This document shows positions 23,603-33,048 of a DNA stretch of 64,000 nt, piece after piece. The stretch's first letter is position 1. Every line of letters begins with the position of its first letter. Below the pieces are notes generated by a model. That model ran no database searches. It saw nothing but the letters and a program-made list of their open reading frames with translations, and was not told the origin of the DNA. The translations under genes and the position numbers were made by a program. The stretch is taken from contig CACYXE010000003.1 in the NCBI GenBank assembly GCA_902778275.1, positions 1-64,000 on the forward strand, written 5' to 3'. The stretch is from Oscillospiraceae bacterium (lineage in GTDB: Bacteria; Bacillota; Clostridia; Oscillospirales; Oscillospiraceae).

Positions 23603-25354
23603 TTACTCCACGTCCTGCAGGGCCCAGTAGTTTTCCTCGCCCGTGCGGATCTTCACCACCCGGCTCACGTTGTAGACAAAGATCTTGCCGTCGCCGATGT
23701 GCCCGGTATACAGGGTCTTCTTGGCGGTGTCGATGACCTTCTGCACCGGGATCTTGGCCACGATCACCTCCACCTTGATCTTGGGGATCAGCGTCAGGTC
23801 TACCGCCGCGCCGCGGTAGCGCTCAGAGGAGCCCCGCTGGATGCCGCTGCCCATGACCTGGGTCACCGTCATGCCGGTGACGCCCAGTTCGTTGAGGGCC
23901 TTTTTCAGCGCGTCGAACATGCTCAGGCGGCAGAGGATACAGACCTTGTGGATGCCGCTGTCGAAGCCGGCGGCCAGGGGAGGCTCCTGCTGCACCGGTA
24001 CGGCGGCGTCGTGAAGGGGGGCGCCGGCCTTGTCATAGTCGCTCTCGCCCAGGTCCGTGTTTTCGTTCACATCCATGGTCATGCCTGTGGGGTCGCTGAT
24101 GGCAAAGCCGGAGTAGGCGGAGGGGAGCCCGTGCTCGTGGATGTCCAGCCCGTCGATCTCCACCCGGGCGCTGACCCGCAGGCCGATGGTCCTGTCGATG
24201 AGCTTGAAGGCCACGAACATGATGGCCAGCACGTATGCCATCACGCCGGCAAAGCCCAGCAGCTGGACGCCCAGCTGCCGCAGCCCGCCGCCGTAGAGCA
24301 GGCCAAGGCCCACCCCGTCGGCCCCGGTGGAGAAGAGCCCCACCGCGACGGTGCCCCACACGCCGCAGACCATGTGCACCGAGACGGCGCCCACCGGGTC
24401 GTCGATCTTGGCTTTGTTGTCGAAGAATTCCACGCTCAGCACCACCAGGAAGCCCGCGATCAGACCGATCCAGAAGGCACCGAAGGGGGAGACGCAGTCG
24501 CAGGGGGCTGTGATGGCCACCAGTCCCGCCAAAGCCGCGTTCATGGTCATGGACACGTCGGGCTTGCCGTAGCGCAGCCAGGTAAAGATCATGGCGGTCA
24601 GGGTGGAGACCGCGGCGGCCAGGTTGGTGGTCATGAAGGCGAGACTCGCGTTCTCCGCGGCGGCGCTGTCGGCCATGGCCACGGTGGAGCCGCCGTTGAA
24701 GCCGAACCAGCAGAACCAGAGGATGAACACGCCCAGGGCGCAGGCGGTCAGGTTGTGGCCGGGGATGGCTCTTGCCTTGCCGCTGCTGTCATATTTGCCG
24801 ATGCGGGGCCCCAGCATCCAGGCGCCCAGACAGGCGATGGCGCCGCCCACCATATGCACGCAGGTGCTGCCCGCAAAGTCGTGAAAACCCAGCTGATACA
24901 GCCAGCCGCCGCCCCAGATCCAGTGCCCGCTGATGGGATAGACCAGCAGGGAGATGACCGCGGAATACACGCAGTAGGCCTTGAAGTTGGTGCGCTCGGC
25001 CATAGAGCCGGAGACGATGGTGGCGGAGGTGGCGCAGAACACCGTCTGGAAGATCACATAGCACCACAGGGGCATGGTCTGGGGCACCACGCTGTTGGCG
25101 GCGGTGTAGCTGTGGCGGATCATGGGGTCCAGACCGCCCAGGAAGGCGCCGGTGCCGCCGAACATCAGCCCGAAGCCCACCAGCCAGAAGCAGGGGGTGC
25201 CGATGCAGAAGTCCATCAGGTTTTTCATCAGGATGTTGCCGGTGTTCTTGGCCCGGGTCAGGCCGGCCTCGCAGAGGGAAAAGCCCGCCTGCATGAAGAA
25301 GACCAGAGCGGCGCAGAGCAGGACCCAGCTTACAGTCGTGACTTCGTATTCCAT
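23603..25354 (-). CDS. amt: Ammonium transporter fused to a C-terminal P-II regulatory domain
   Basis: The start is ATG 25352-25354 with AGGAGG 8 bases upstream; the 583-residue product has two parts. Residues 1 to about 400 are an Amt channel with about 11 helices and the twin pore histidines H168 (CVHMVGG) and H327 (SVHMVCG). Residues about 468-583 are a full P-II domain (KVCILCRLSMFDALKKAL, a T-loop with RGSSERYRGA, LIPKIKVEV, TGHIGDGKIFV and the RIRTGE-like KIRTGEEN). Free P-II proteins gate Amt by inserting the T-loop into the pore; here gate and channel are one chain. At the position of the uridylylated Tyr51 of E. coli GlnB there is Val (about 518), so control is more likely by ligand than by uridylylation. 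Confidence 0.93.
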   Translation of the reverse strand: MEYEVTTVSWVLLCAALVFFMQAGFSLCEAGLTRAKNTGNILMKNLMDFCIGTPCFWLVGFGLMFGGTGAFLGGLDPMIRHSYTAANSVVPQTMPLWCYVIFQTVFCATSATIVSGSMAERTNFKAYCVYSAVISLLVYPISGHWIWGGGWLYQLGFHDFAGSTCVHMVGGAIACLGAWMLGPRIGKYDSSGKARAIPGHNLTACALGVFILWFCWFGFNGGSTVAMADSAAAENASLAFMTTNLAAAVSTLTAMIFTWLRYGKPDVSMTMNAALAGLVAITAPCDCVSPFGAFWIGLIAGFLVVLSVEFFDNKAKIDDPVGAVSVHMVCGVWGTVAVGLFSTGADGVGLGLLYGGGLRQLGVQLLGFAGVMAYVLAIMFVAFKLIDRTIGLRVSARVEIDGLDIHEHGLPSAYSGFAISDPTGMTMDVNENTDLGESDYDKAGAPLHDAAVPVQQEPPLAAGFDSGIHKVCILCRLSMFDALKKALNELGVTGMTVTQVMGSGIQRGSSERYRGAAVDLTLIPKIKVEVIVAKIPVQKVIDTAKKTLYTGHIGDGKIFVYNVSRVVKIRTGEENYWALQDVE

Positions 25355-25371
25355 GGTGATTTCCTCCTGAA

Positions 25372-25410
25372 ACAAAGAAAAGGCGCTCCGAGCATCGCTC
25401 GGAACGCCTT
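25372..25410 (-). promoter_or_regulatory. Terminator-like hairpin in the amt leader (possible attenuator)
   Basis: On the transcript strand a 14 bp stem (arms 25397-25410 and 25380-25393, one G-U pair) with a GAT loop is followed by TTTTCTTTG. It lies between the amt promoter and the amt ribosome site, only 5-10 bases after the predicted start point. Confidence 0.6.
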
Positions 25411-25424
25411 TGTTCGATGGGCCT

Positions 25425-25453
25425 ATTTTAGGTGGAACTGCCCAAAAAGTCAA
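25425..25453 (-). promoter_or_regulatory. Promoter for amt
   Basis: On the minus strand TTGACT (25448-25453), a 17 bp spacer and TAAAAT (25425-25430). Confidence 0.8.
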
Positions 25454-25506
25454 GTCGCGCTTTGTACATTTTTCCTTATGGCCGCCATAGCTTTTCCATA
25501 TGAAAC

Positions 25507-25538
25507 CCAGCCCTGTGCCTCACATGACACAGGGCTGG
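25507..25538 (-). terminator. Hairpin after the PFOR gene
   Basis: An 11 bp stem CCAGCCCTGTG/CACAGGGCTGG with a 10-base loop, 16 bases past the stop. The U-tract is weak (GGTTTCAT). Confidence 0.55.
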
Positions 25539-25553
25539 ATCGGGTTGTGCTGT

Positions 25554-28500
25554 TTACTTGCCGGCCAGCTTGCGGTACTTGTCGTAGCGCTTGTTGGTGA
25601 ATTCCTCCGCCTCGGCGAAGAGCCGCTCGGCGATCTCCGGGAAGGTGCGGGTCAGGGAGGCGAAACGGGTCTCGCCCATCATGTAGTCCCGCAGCTTGCC
25701 GTTGGGCGCGGCAGAATCCAGGGAGAAGGGATTCTTGCCCTCGGCTTCCACGTCGGGATTGTAGCGGAACAGGGGCCAGAAGCCGCATTCCACCGCTTCC
25801 TTGCCTTCGTCCATGGATTTGGCCATGCCCTTGCTGAGGCCGTGGTTGATGCAGGGCGCGTAGGCGATGACGATGGAGGGGCCCTTGTGGGCGGCCGCTT
25901 CCTTCAGGCACTTGATCACGTGCTCGGGATTGGCGCCCATGCAGACCTGCGCCACATAGATATAGCCGTAGGTGGACAGGATCATGCCCAGATCCTTCTT
26001 GGGCGTAGTCTTGCCCGCGGCGGCAAACTGCACACTGGCGCCGATGGGCGTGGCCTTGGAGGCTTGGCCGCCGGTGTTGGCGTAGAGCTCGTTATCCACC
26101 ACCAGAACGTTCAGATCCCGGCCGGAGGCAAGCACATGATCCAGGCCGCCGTAGCCGATATCATAGGCCCAGCCGTCGCCGCCGAACATCCAGATGGCCT
26201 TCTTGGTCAGGGTGTCCTCGCGCTGGCGCAGATACTCGATATCCGCGCTGCTCTCCGCGGTCGCCGCGAGCGCCTCGCGTACCGCGTCGGACAGCTCCGC
26301 CGTCTTGTCGTCGTCGTCACCCTCGGCCAGCCAGGCTTCCAGGGCGGCCTTGAGCTTCTCATCGGCGGTCACGCCCACGATGGCCTCGGCGTGCATCTTG
26401 GCCTGCTCCCGAAGCTGCTCGGCGGACAGGCTCATGCCCAGAGCAAACTCGGCGTTGTTCTCAAACAGGGAGTTGGAGAAGGCGGGGCCGTGACCTCTGG
26501 AGTTGGTGGTCTGCGGGTAGGTGGGGGTGAAGAAGCCGTAGGCCTGAGAGCAGCCGGTGGCGTTGGCCACATACATGCGGTCGCCGAAGAGCTGGGTCAG
26601 CAGCTTGATGTACGGCGTCTCGCCGCAGCCGGGGCAGGCGCCGGAGAACTCGTACAGCGGCTTCTCGTACTGGCTGCCCTTGGCGGAGAACTTGCTCATG
26701 GGATTCTTCTTCTCCGAGAGGGTCAGGCAGTAATCCCAGTTCTTCTGCTCGCCCAACTGCTCATCCAGCGGCACCATCTTGAGGGCCTTCTCCTTGGAGG
26801 GGCACACATTGGCGCAGCTGCCGCAGCCCTGGCAGTCCAGCACATCCACCTGGATGCGGTAGGTGTAATTCTCAAAGCCCTTGCCCAGGGCCTTCTTGGT
26901 GACGCAGCCCTCCGGCGCGGCGTCGGCCTCCTCCTGGGTGAACAGGAAGGGACGGATGGCGGCGTGGGGGCAGACCAGGGAGCAGCGGTTGCAGCCGATG
27001 CACTTGTCCGCGTCCCACACGGGCACATTGTCGGCCACACCGCGCTTTTCGTACTTGGCCATGCCGATGGGCATGATGCCGTCGGCATACTGGGTGAAGG
27101 TGCTGACGGGGATGTTGTCGCCGTCGGCCCGGTTCATGGGGATCAGGACCTTGCGCACGAATTCGGGGAGGCTCTCGTCCACCGTTTCCACATCGTCGGG
27201 CAGCTCGGCCCACTCGGCGGGCACATTGATCTTGACCGTGTCGGTCAGGCCCCGGTCGATGGCGGCCAGGTTCATGTTGACGATCTTCTCACCCTTGCGG
27301 GAGAAGGTCTTGACCGCGGCGGCCTTCATGTGCTCCACGGCCTCCTCGATGGGCAGCACATTGGCCAGCTTGAAGAAGGCGGCCTGGAGGATGGTGCTGG
27401 TGCGGTTGCCCAGACCGATCTCCGCGGCGATGTCGGTGGCGTCGATGGTGTAGAAGTTCACCTGGCGCTCCGCCAGCAGGCGCTTGGCCCGATTGGGCAG
27501 GTTCGCGATCAGCTGCTCGCCCTTCCAGCGGGTGTTCAGCAGGAAGGTGCCGCCGGGCTTGACCTCGCTGACGATGTCGTAAGTGTGCATGTAGCTCTGC
27601 TTGTGGCAGGCTACGAAGTCGGCCATGGTGACATAGTAGGTGCTGTGGATCGGTTCATGGCCGAAGCGCAGATGGCTGCGGGTCAGGCCGCCGGATTTTT
27701 TGGCGTCATACTGGAAGTAGGCCTGCACATACTGGTCGGTGTTATCGCCGATGATCTTGCAGGAGTTCTTGTTGGCACCCACGGTGCCGTCGGAGCCCAG
27801 ACCCCAGAACTTGCAGGAGATGATGCTCTTGCCGGCGGTGACGATATTCTCGCCCACGGGCAGGGAATGGAAGGTCACATCGTCGTTGATGCCCACGGTG
27901 AAGTGGTTCTTCATCTCACCCTTCATGTTGTCGAAAACGGCCTTGATCTGGGCGGGGGTGGTGTCCTTGGAGGACAGACCGTAGCGGCCGCCCAGCAGAC
28001 GGATGGCCCGCCCGCTCTCGATCAGCGCGGAGCCCACATCCTCATACAGCGGCTCGCCCAGAGCGCCGGGCTCCTTGGTGCGGTCCAGCGCGGAAATGAC
28101 CTTGCAGCTGGCGGGGATGGCGTCGATAAAGTGCTTGAGGGAGAAGGGGCGGAACAGATGCACCTGGATGAGGCCCACCTTCTCGCCCTGGGCGCACAGG
28201 TAATCCACCACTTCCCGGGCGGCGTCGCAGACAGAGCCCATGGCCACGATGACCCGCTCGGCGTCGGGGGCGCCGAAATAGTTGAACAGCTTATACTCTC
28301 TGCCGGTGAGGGCGGAGATCTTTTCCATGTACTCCTCCACCACGGCGGGGAAGGCGTCGTACACGGGGTTGACGGATTCCTTGTGCTGGAAGAAAATGTC
28401 GTCATTCTCGCCGGTGTGACGGATGGAAGGATGCTCCGGGTTCAGGGCCCGGTCACGGAACTTTTTCAGCTCGTTCCAATCCACCAGTTTGGCCATGTCG

Positions 28501-29072
28501 TCAAAGTCCAGCACTTCGATCTTCTGGATCTCATGGGAGGTACGGAAGCCGTCAAAGAAATGCTGCACGGGGACGTGGCCCTTGATGGCGGACAGATGGG
28601 CCACAGCGCCCATGTCCATGCACTCCTGAACGCTGGAGGACGCCAGCTGCGCCCAGCCGGTCTGGCGGCAGGCCATCACGTCCTGATGATCGCCGAAAAT
28701 GGACACCGCGTGGGTGCCGACAGTGCGGGCCGCCACGTGCATGACCGCGGGCATATGCAGGCCGGCGATCCGGAACATGGGCGGGATCATCAGCATCAGG
28801 CCCTGGGATGAGGTATAGGTGGTGGCCAGCGAGCCCGCTTCCAGCGCGCCCTGGACTGCGCCGGCGGCGCCGGCCTCGGCCTGCATCTCCATCAGCTTGA
28901 CCCGGCTGCCGAAGATATTCTTCATTCCGTGGGCGGACCATTCGTCCACGTGCATGGCCATGGGGCTGGATGGGGTAATGGGATAGATGGTTGCCACTTC
29001 GGTAAAGGCGTAAGAGATGTACGACGCGGCCTCGTTACCGTCCATGGACTTGAAAACTTTTTTGCTTGCCAT
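25554..29072 (-). CDS. nifJ: Pyruvate:ferredoxin (flavodoxin) oxidoreductase
   Basis: This single-chain PFOR of 1172 residues is the usual length for the homodimeric enzyme, which converts pyruvate and CoA to acetyl-CoA, CO2 and reduced ferredoxin. Domain order is normal. The pyrimidine-binding N-terminus has YPITPSSPMA, followed by the gamma and CoA domains. Two 4Fe-4S clusters lie in CIGCNRCSLVCPHAA and CQGCGSCANVCPS. The third-cluster motif CPGCGETPYIK and the TPP motif GDGWAYDIGYGGLDHVL with DNELYANTGGQ complete it. ATG follows AAGGAGG. It is a monocistronic unit with a near-consensus promoter and explains an anaerobic, ferredoxin-based energy metabolism. Confidence 0.97.
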   Translation of the reverse strand: MASKKVFKSMDGNEAASYISYAFTEVATIYPITPSSPMAMHVDEWSAHGMKNIFGSRVKLMEMQAEAGAAGAVQGALEAGSLATTYTSSQGLMLMIPPMFRIAGLHMPAVMHVAARTVGTHAVSIFGDHQDVMACRQTGWAQLASSSVQECMDMGAVAHLSAIKGHVPVQHFFDGFRTSHEIQKIEVLDFDDMAKLVDWNELKKFRDRALNPEHPSIRHTGENDDIFFQHKESVNPVYDAFPAVVEEYMEKISALTGREYKLFNYFGAPDAERVIVAMGSVCDAAREVVDYLCAQGEKVGLIQVHLFRPFSLKHFIDAIPASCKVISALDRTKEPGALGEPLYEDVGSALIESGRAIRLLGGRYGLSSKDTTPAQIKAVFDNMKGEMKNHFTVGINDDVTFHSLPVGENIVTAGKSIISCKFWGLGSDGTVGANKNSCKIIGDNTDQYVQAYFQYDAKKSGGLTRSHLRFGHEPIHSTYYVTMADFVACHKQSYMHTYDIVSEVKPGGTFLLNTRWKGEQLIANLPNRAKRLLAERQVNFYTIDATDIAAEIGLGNRTSTILQAAFFKLANVLPIEEAVEHMKAAAVKTFSRKGEKIVNMNLAAIDRGLTDTVKINVPAEWAELPDDVETVDESLPEFVRKVLIPMNRADGDNIPVSTFTQYADGIMPIGMAKYEKRGVADNVPVWDADKCIGCNRCSLVCPHAAIRPFLFTQEEADAAPEGCVTKKALGKGFENYTYRIQVDVLDCQGCGSCANVCPSKEKALKMVPLDEQLGEQKNWDYCLTLSEKKNPMSKFSAKGSQYEKPLYEFSGACPGCGETPYIKLLTQLFGDRMYVANATGCSQAYGFFTPTYPQTTNSRGHGPAFSNSLFENNAEFALGMSLSAEQLREQAKMHAEAIVGVTADEKLKAALEAWLAEGDDDDKTAELSDAVREALAATAESSADIEYLRQREDTLTKKAIWMFGGDGWAYDIGYGGLDHVLASGRDLNVLVVDNELYANTGGQASKATPIGASVQFAAAGKTTPKKDLGMILSTYGYIYVAQVCMGANPEHVIKCLKEAAAHKGPSIVIAYAPCINHGLSKGMAKSMDEGKEAVECGFWPLFRYNPDVEAEGKNPFSLDSAAPNGKLRDYMMGETRFASLTRTFPEIAERLFAEAEEFTNKRYDKYRKLAGK

Positions 29073-29142
29073 AGCTTCCTCCTTGATTTCTCTTTTTTGC
29101 GGGGATCACAGCGCGCTTTTATGCGCCTGAAAACTTAAGATT

Positions 29143-29171
29143 ATTGTAGTGCGGGGCGCGGAAAATGTCAA
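29143..29171 (-). promoter_or_regulatory. Promoter for the PFOR gene
   Basis: On the minus strand consensus TTGACA (29166-29171), a 17 bp spacer and TACAAT (29143-29148). Confidence 0.85.
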
Positions 29172-29217
29172 CTTATGGAATTCGTTCGACAGGGGAAAAA
29201 CGGGAAAAATCCGCGCC

Positions 29218-29664
29218 TTATTCCAGCTTCAGACGCATCTGCTTGTGGGGGATGCCGTCGTCCAGGAACTCCTCCGAGCAGATCTGAAAGCCCTCCCGGG
29301 CATAGTAGCCGACGGCGTGGCTCTGTGCCTCCACATAGACCTCCCTTGCGCCCAGCTGCTCCCGAGCGGTGCGGATCCCGTCTTGCAGCAGCCGGCCGCC
29401 CAGGCCGGTGCCCCGGTCCACGGTGAGCACCCGGCTGATACGCACGGTGCCAGGCTCGTCGGCCTTGGGGAACATCCGCATATAGGCGGTGACGCGGCCG
29501 GTCCCGTCGGCGTAAAACAGATGCAGGCTGTCCTGGTCCCGGCCGTCCAGATCCGGGTAAGGGCAATGCTGTTCCACCACAAACACGTCGTGCCGGGCCT
29601 TCAGCAGGGCATAGAGCTGGTCGATATCCAGCTCCCGAAAGGATTTGACATACAGAGTATCCAT
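29218..29664 (-). CDS. GNAT family N-acetyltransferase (ElaA-like)
   Basis: The 148-residue protein starts at ATG 29662-29664 with GAGGTG 6 bases upstream. The motifs fit ElaA-type GNAT enzymes: FRELDIDQLYALLKARHDVFVVEQ near the N-terminus, YPDLDGRDQDSLHL, RISRVLTVDRGTGLGGRLL as the acetyl-CoA-binding turn (here RGTGLGG) and EAQSHAVGYYAREGFQ. The acceptor is unknown. It stands alone between PFOR and the first dehydratase locus. Confidence 0.9.
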   Translation of the reverse strand: MDTLYVKSFRELDIDQLYALLKARHDVFVVEQHCPYPDLDGRDQDSLHLFYADGTGRVTAYMRMFPKADEPGTVRISRVLTVDRGTGLGGRLLQDGIRTAREQLGAREVYVEAQSHAVGYYAREGFQICSEEFLDDGIPHKQMRLKLE

Positions 29665-29721
29665 TGGCGCACCTCGCAGTATCGTTTTCCTTATTATGAC
29701 ACGGCGAAGCGGTCCGCGCAA

Positions 29722-29755
29722 GAAAAAACCGCGGCATGGACCTGCCATGCCGCGG
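29722..29755 (-). terminator. Terminator of the first dehydratase locus
   Basis: On the minus strand an 11 bp stem CCGCGGCATGG/CCATGCCGCGG with a 5-base loop is followed by TTTTTTCTT. Confidence 0.9.
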
Positions 29756-29768
29756 CTGTGCTTTGGGC

Positions 29769-29954
29769 TTACACGATGCGCCGGTCGCGCACCTGAGAAT
29801 CGTAGTGCTTGTTCAGGAAGGGGCGGACCACATAGTAGATCAGCTTGTTTTCCGCGTTGGTCATGTAGATGGTGAAGGTGACCGCGAAGGTGACCAGGCC
29901 GATCACGGTGAGCTTGCCCAGCACTTTCAGAAGGAATTTACAGACTTTTTTCAT
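29769..29954 (-). CDS. Small single-pass membrane protein linked to 2-hydroxyacyl-CoA dehydratase (copy 1)
   Basis: The 61-residue protein begins MKKVCKFLLKVLGKL, has one membrane helix (about 15-34) and ends with a short tail including IYYVVRPFLNKHYDSQ. The 72-residue protein at 37723 has the same plan (MCKFGKFLLKLLG start, one helix, FNVVEPFLKNHYDN tail), and both follow the large subunit of a dehydratase by 17-18 bases. I know no described function. By position it could be a membrane tether or an assembly factor for the dehydratase; this is inference. Its terminator closes the operon. Confidence 0.75.
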   Translation of the reverse strand: MKKVCKFLLKVLGKLTVIGLVTFAVTFTIYMTNAENKLIYYVVRPFLNKHYDSQVRDRRIV

Positions 29955-29972
29955 ACCAGGATACCGCCTTTC

Positions 29973-31580
29973 TTAATACGCGTCGGAGTCGTCGAACTCC
30001 ACGAGGGTGGGATCCAGCGGCTTTTCGCCCAGGACGACGGACATGTAGTTGTTGACGCAGTTACGCATGTCCTGACGGGAGACGGTACGGCTGTCCTGCA
30101 GGTCATGCTCGATGAAGATGAAGTGGAAGCCAAGATCCCTGGCCTGCTCCTCCATCATACCGTGGACGCCCAGCATGCCGTTGCAGGCGATGTTGTCGTT
30201 CATGAGCACCATGTCGCAGTTGAAGCGCTTGGCCCACTCCCAGACGGCGTTGACGTTTTCCCATCCGCCCACTGCGTGATGCCGCATGGTGGCCCGCTGG
30301 GTGAGCGCGGTCAGATCGTCCATGCCTTTGTCCCGGTCCTCGGTGTCGATCATGTTGAAGCCCATGGTGGAGTCCATGTTCAGTACGATGTTGATGCCCC
30401 AGCAGTTCTGAACCCAGGTGGGGAAGTCGCAATAGTACACGGCGGAGGGCCCCCAGAGGAAGGCGCGGTGGCGGGTCTTGCCGCCGAAGGGCTCATGCTT
30501 TTGCTCATAGCACTTGCGCATAAGCTTGATGACTTTGCGGTCGTTCTTGTTGAAATGCGACTCCTGCCCGTTTACGCTCTGCCACTCATACAGACGGTAC
30601 AGGGTCTCCGCAATACCGCAGAGGGCGGAATACGGAGTCTTGAAGATCTCCCACTTTTCCAGCTCGATGTTGTTCTGTTCATTGAGGAGCCTGGCATATT
30701 TGGCAAACTCATCCCAGTCATACTTGACGCCGTAGTGCTCTTCCACGAAGGCGATGGCCGCCTCCAGCGTGGCGCGGGAATAGGGGATCGCCTCCGGCGC
30801 CTGGTGCTGCATGGCCAGGGTGATGGGGAAGTCGGGCTTGTCGATCCGGCGGCGCTGGAACATGGAGGTGGCTTCGGAGGCGTTGCAGGGCATATTCGTC
30901 GAGAGCATGACCTTGCCCACCTTCAGAAACGCGTCGTCCAGGGCGACGCCGGTCTCCGCCGCGCAGCGGGAGCATACGTCCGCGGGAAGACCGAAGGATT
31001 CGGCCACGTCGATATAATAGGGCTCGATATGCTGGTCGATATCGCAGATGATAAATTCCGGCAGCGTCTGCATGGGGAAGGGATACAGGCCCTTGAAGCC
31101 CATCAGGAACAGGGGAGAGATGGTCTCGTCATAGGGGATGATGTTCTCGGTGTCGGGGCCGCCGCCCAGACGGCCGTCGTTCTTCAGCCCGAAGGCGATC
31201 TTCTTGGTCAGAGACTGGACGATGGCGTGCATGTTCATGTGGGCGATCTTCAGTTCGGGGCCGCGAAAGCCCTCAAACAGCCGGTCGATGAACATGAAGG
31301 TGCCAAGGTAGGAGCCCATCCACCGGTATTCCCAGAAGCCTTTCAGAATGGGAACAGGGGCGGAGGCCACCATCTGCGCCATGGCGAGCAGGTTGTTGAT
31401 CCAGGCGACATAGTCCACCAGGGTGGACTTCACACCGCGCCACTCACGCCACTTGGCCACGCCGGTCTTGTCATAATAGCGGCTTCTCAGACCGCCGACG
31501 CCATGCTCGGCCTGCCACAGGGGGTCGAAGCGCTCCAGCGCCTTATCCACGGGAGCGATCATTTTGTCAAGCAATTTCAT
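29973..31580 (-). CDS. 2-hydroxyacyl-CoA dehydratase family protein, large subunit (locus 1)
   Basis: The 535-residue protein starts at ATG 31578-31580 with GGGAGGG 7 bases upstream. It belongs to the HGD-D (HgdA/HgdB, BcrB/C) family: the central region has cysteines in VCSRCAAETGV and NMPCNASEATS, then FIFIEHDLQDSRTVS near the C-terminus. Compared with HgdA (about 480 residues) it has an additional N-terminal region of about 100 residues with hydrophobic stretches (INNLLAMAQMVASAPVP) and WREWRGVKSTL, shared with the paralogue at 36149. These enzymes remove water from 2-hydroxyacyl-CoA by a ketyl radical using a 4Fe-4S cluster and need an ATP-driven activase. The substrate is unknown. Confidence 0.85.
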   Translation of the reverse strand: MKLLDKMIAPVDKALERFDPLWQAEHGVGGLRSRYYDKTGVAKWREWRGVKSTLVDYVAWINNLLAMAQMVASAPVPILKGFWEYRWMGSYLGTFMFIDRLFEGFRGPELKIAHMNMHAIVQSLTKKIAFGLKNDGRLGGGPDTENIIPYDETISPLFLMGFKGLYPFPMQTLPEFIICDIDQHIEPYYIDVAESFGLPADVCSRCAAETGVALDDAFLKVGKVMLSTNMPCNASEATSMFQRRRIDKPDFPITLAMQHQAPEAIPYSRATLEAAIAFVEEHYGVKYDWDEFAKYARLLNEQNNIELEKWEIFKTPYSALCGIAETLYRLYEWQSVNGQESHFNKNDRKVIKLMRKCYEQKHEPFGGKTRHRAFLWGPSAVYYCDFPTWVQNCWGINIVLNMDSTMGFNMIDTEDRDKGMDDLTALTQRATMRHHAVGGWENVNAVWEWAKRFNCDMVLMNDNIACNGMLGVHGMMEEQARDLGFHFIFIEHDLQDSRTVSRQDMRNCVNNYMSVVLGEKPLDPTLVEFDDSDAY

Positions 31581-31581
31581 C

Positions 31582-32769
31582 TCATTTCCCTCCCTGGATC
31601 TGCTTGATCTCAAGCGATTCGATAAAGGCCTGGAAGCGGGTGCGCAGCTGACCCACCGCGCCCAGGGCATATTCCTTTTCGATGGTGCAGGTGGGGATGT
31701 GCTGCTCGTTGATGAAGATGTGGGACTTGAGCACCTTCTCATAGCTCCAGAACTCACAGAACTTCATGTTCTCATAGATGATGCCGTCGGCCTTGAACTC
31801 GTCATACAGCCGCCGCACCTCGCTGGTGCGCTGGTCGATCTTGCCGCCGTCCATGAAGCGGGCGCACTGGTTCCAGTGCAGATAGTGGCGGCAGATGGCG
31901 TCGAAGGCGCTCTCGTTGGCGTAGATCTCGATCTCCTCCCGGCTGGGGAAGCTGCCGAAACAGTAGCGGTCGGCCACCACCATGGCGCCGCAGGTCTCGA
32001 TCAGCTTGGTAAAGTCCGGGTCGTCGATCTCGGAACCCGCTACGACCACTCTGGCCCGGAAGGGGAACTTGGGCTCCGGCTCGCGGGTCTTCAGCTCATC
32101 CAGGGTCTCCTCCAGATAAGGCAGGATCAGATCGTGGGGACAGACCTGGCTGACCAGCTGGATCACATGGAACTCATAGCCGGTGATGGGGGGATTGTCG
32201 AGCTTGCGCAGCTTGCCGATCTCCGTGATGACCCGGCAGAGGCGGTTGTGCTTTTCCACCGCCTGACGGATGGCCTCATCAGAGATGTCCACGCCCAGCT
32301 TGTCCCGCAGGGGCTCCAGCACCTTCACCCGCAGCTGGACCTTGTAATACTCCAGGTTGATGTTGTCGCCCTTCATGGGCGGGTCAAGCTGGGTGACAAA
32401 GAACTTGTCGTTCTTCACGGGGTTAAGGAGGAAGAAATGTTCTTCCATCCGGTCCATGGTGGCGCAGGATTCCGCGCCCAGCAGGGCATCCAGATAGTTG
32501 TAGCCGCCCTCGATGGCGCGCTCGAGAAGGGATCTTGCGTAGGGACAGGAACGGTTGGTCATGTAATAACCCGCGATATCCGTGGATGTGCAGCGGGGGG
32601 CACGCAGACGGCTGGAGAAGCAGCCGGGCAGGTTCAGCAGCACTTCGGGGACGTAATAGCAGTTATATCCCAGGGCGTGCTGGCCGGCCGCCTTGGCCTG
32701 GTCTACCAGTTCATTCTGTGCATTCTGCAGCAGGTTCTCAAAGTAGATCAGATGCTTCAGGTCTTTCAT
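31582..32769 (-). CDS. 2-hydroxyacyl-CoA dehydratase family protein, small subunit (locus 1)
   Basis: The 395-residue protein starts at MKDLKHLIYFENLL with GAGAGG 8 bases upstream. It is of the HgdB/BcrC type: GYNCYYVPEVLLNLPGC at about 34-50 (cysteine plus PE motif), RLRAPRCTSTDI, DNPPITGYEFHVIQ, VVVAGSEIDDPDF, MKFCEFWSYE and the terminal QLRTRFQAF. The copy at 34936 matches along its whole length. The stop is one base before the large-subunit ATG, so translation is coupled. No CoA-transferase gene is near, so how the acyl group is loaded is not shown here. Confidence 0.87.
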   Translation of the reverse strand: MKDLKHLIYFENLLQNAQNELVDQAKAAGQHALGYNCYYVPEVLLNLPGCFSSRLRAPRCTSTDIAGYYMTNRSCPYARSLLERAIEGGYNYLDALLGAESCATMDRMEEHFFLLNPVKNDKFFVTQLDPPMKGDNINLEYYKVQLRVKVLEPLRDKLGVDISDEAIRQAVEKHNRLCRVITEIGKLRKLDNPPITGYEFHVIQLVSQVCPHDLILPYLEETLDELKTREPEPKFPFRARVVVAGSEIDDPDFTKLIETCGAMVVADRYCFGSFPSREEIEIYANESAFDAICRHYLHWNQCARFMDGGKIDQRTSEVRRLYDEFKADGIIYENMKFCEFWSYEKVLKSHIFINEQHIPTCTIEKEYALGAVGQLRTRFQAFIESLEIKQIQGGK

Positions 32770-32829
32770 GCCATACACCTCTCTTTCTAAAGATTTGCGG
32801 CTTCCCACCCGAGGTGGGTATACATCAAA

Positions 32830-32858
32830 ATGTTATCATGCCGGGACAAATTCGTCAA
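32830..32858 (-). promoter_or_regulatory. Promoter of dehydratase locus 1
   Basis: On the minus strand TTGACG (32853-32858), a 17 bp spacer and TAACAT (32830-32835). Confidence 0.75.
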
Positions 32859-33048
32859 TGACCGGACCTTAGACAATCTATGCCGATTGTAAAAAGCTGG
32901 GATGTTTTCTGGAAATTTACCGGGGGTTCATTTTTCCGGCCGCTTTTCTCTTGCACAGAGACAAGAAAAATGGTAAGCTACAGACAGAGATATGATTTTG
33001 CACCTTTCGATATAGAATAGAATCAATTCAAAAAGGAGTGTGATCACC

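Noticed and set aside
25500..28811. Open frame of over 1100 codons on the plus strand opposite PFOR
   Set aside because: It is a mirror of the GC-rich codon use of PFOR; no ribosome site, no family motifs, and PFOR itself is certain.
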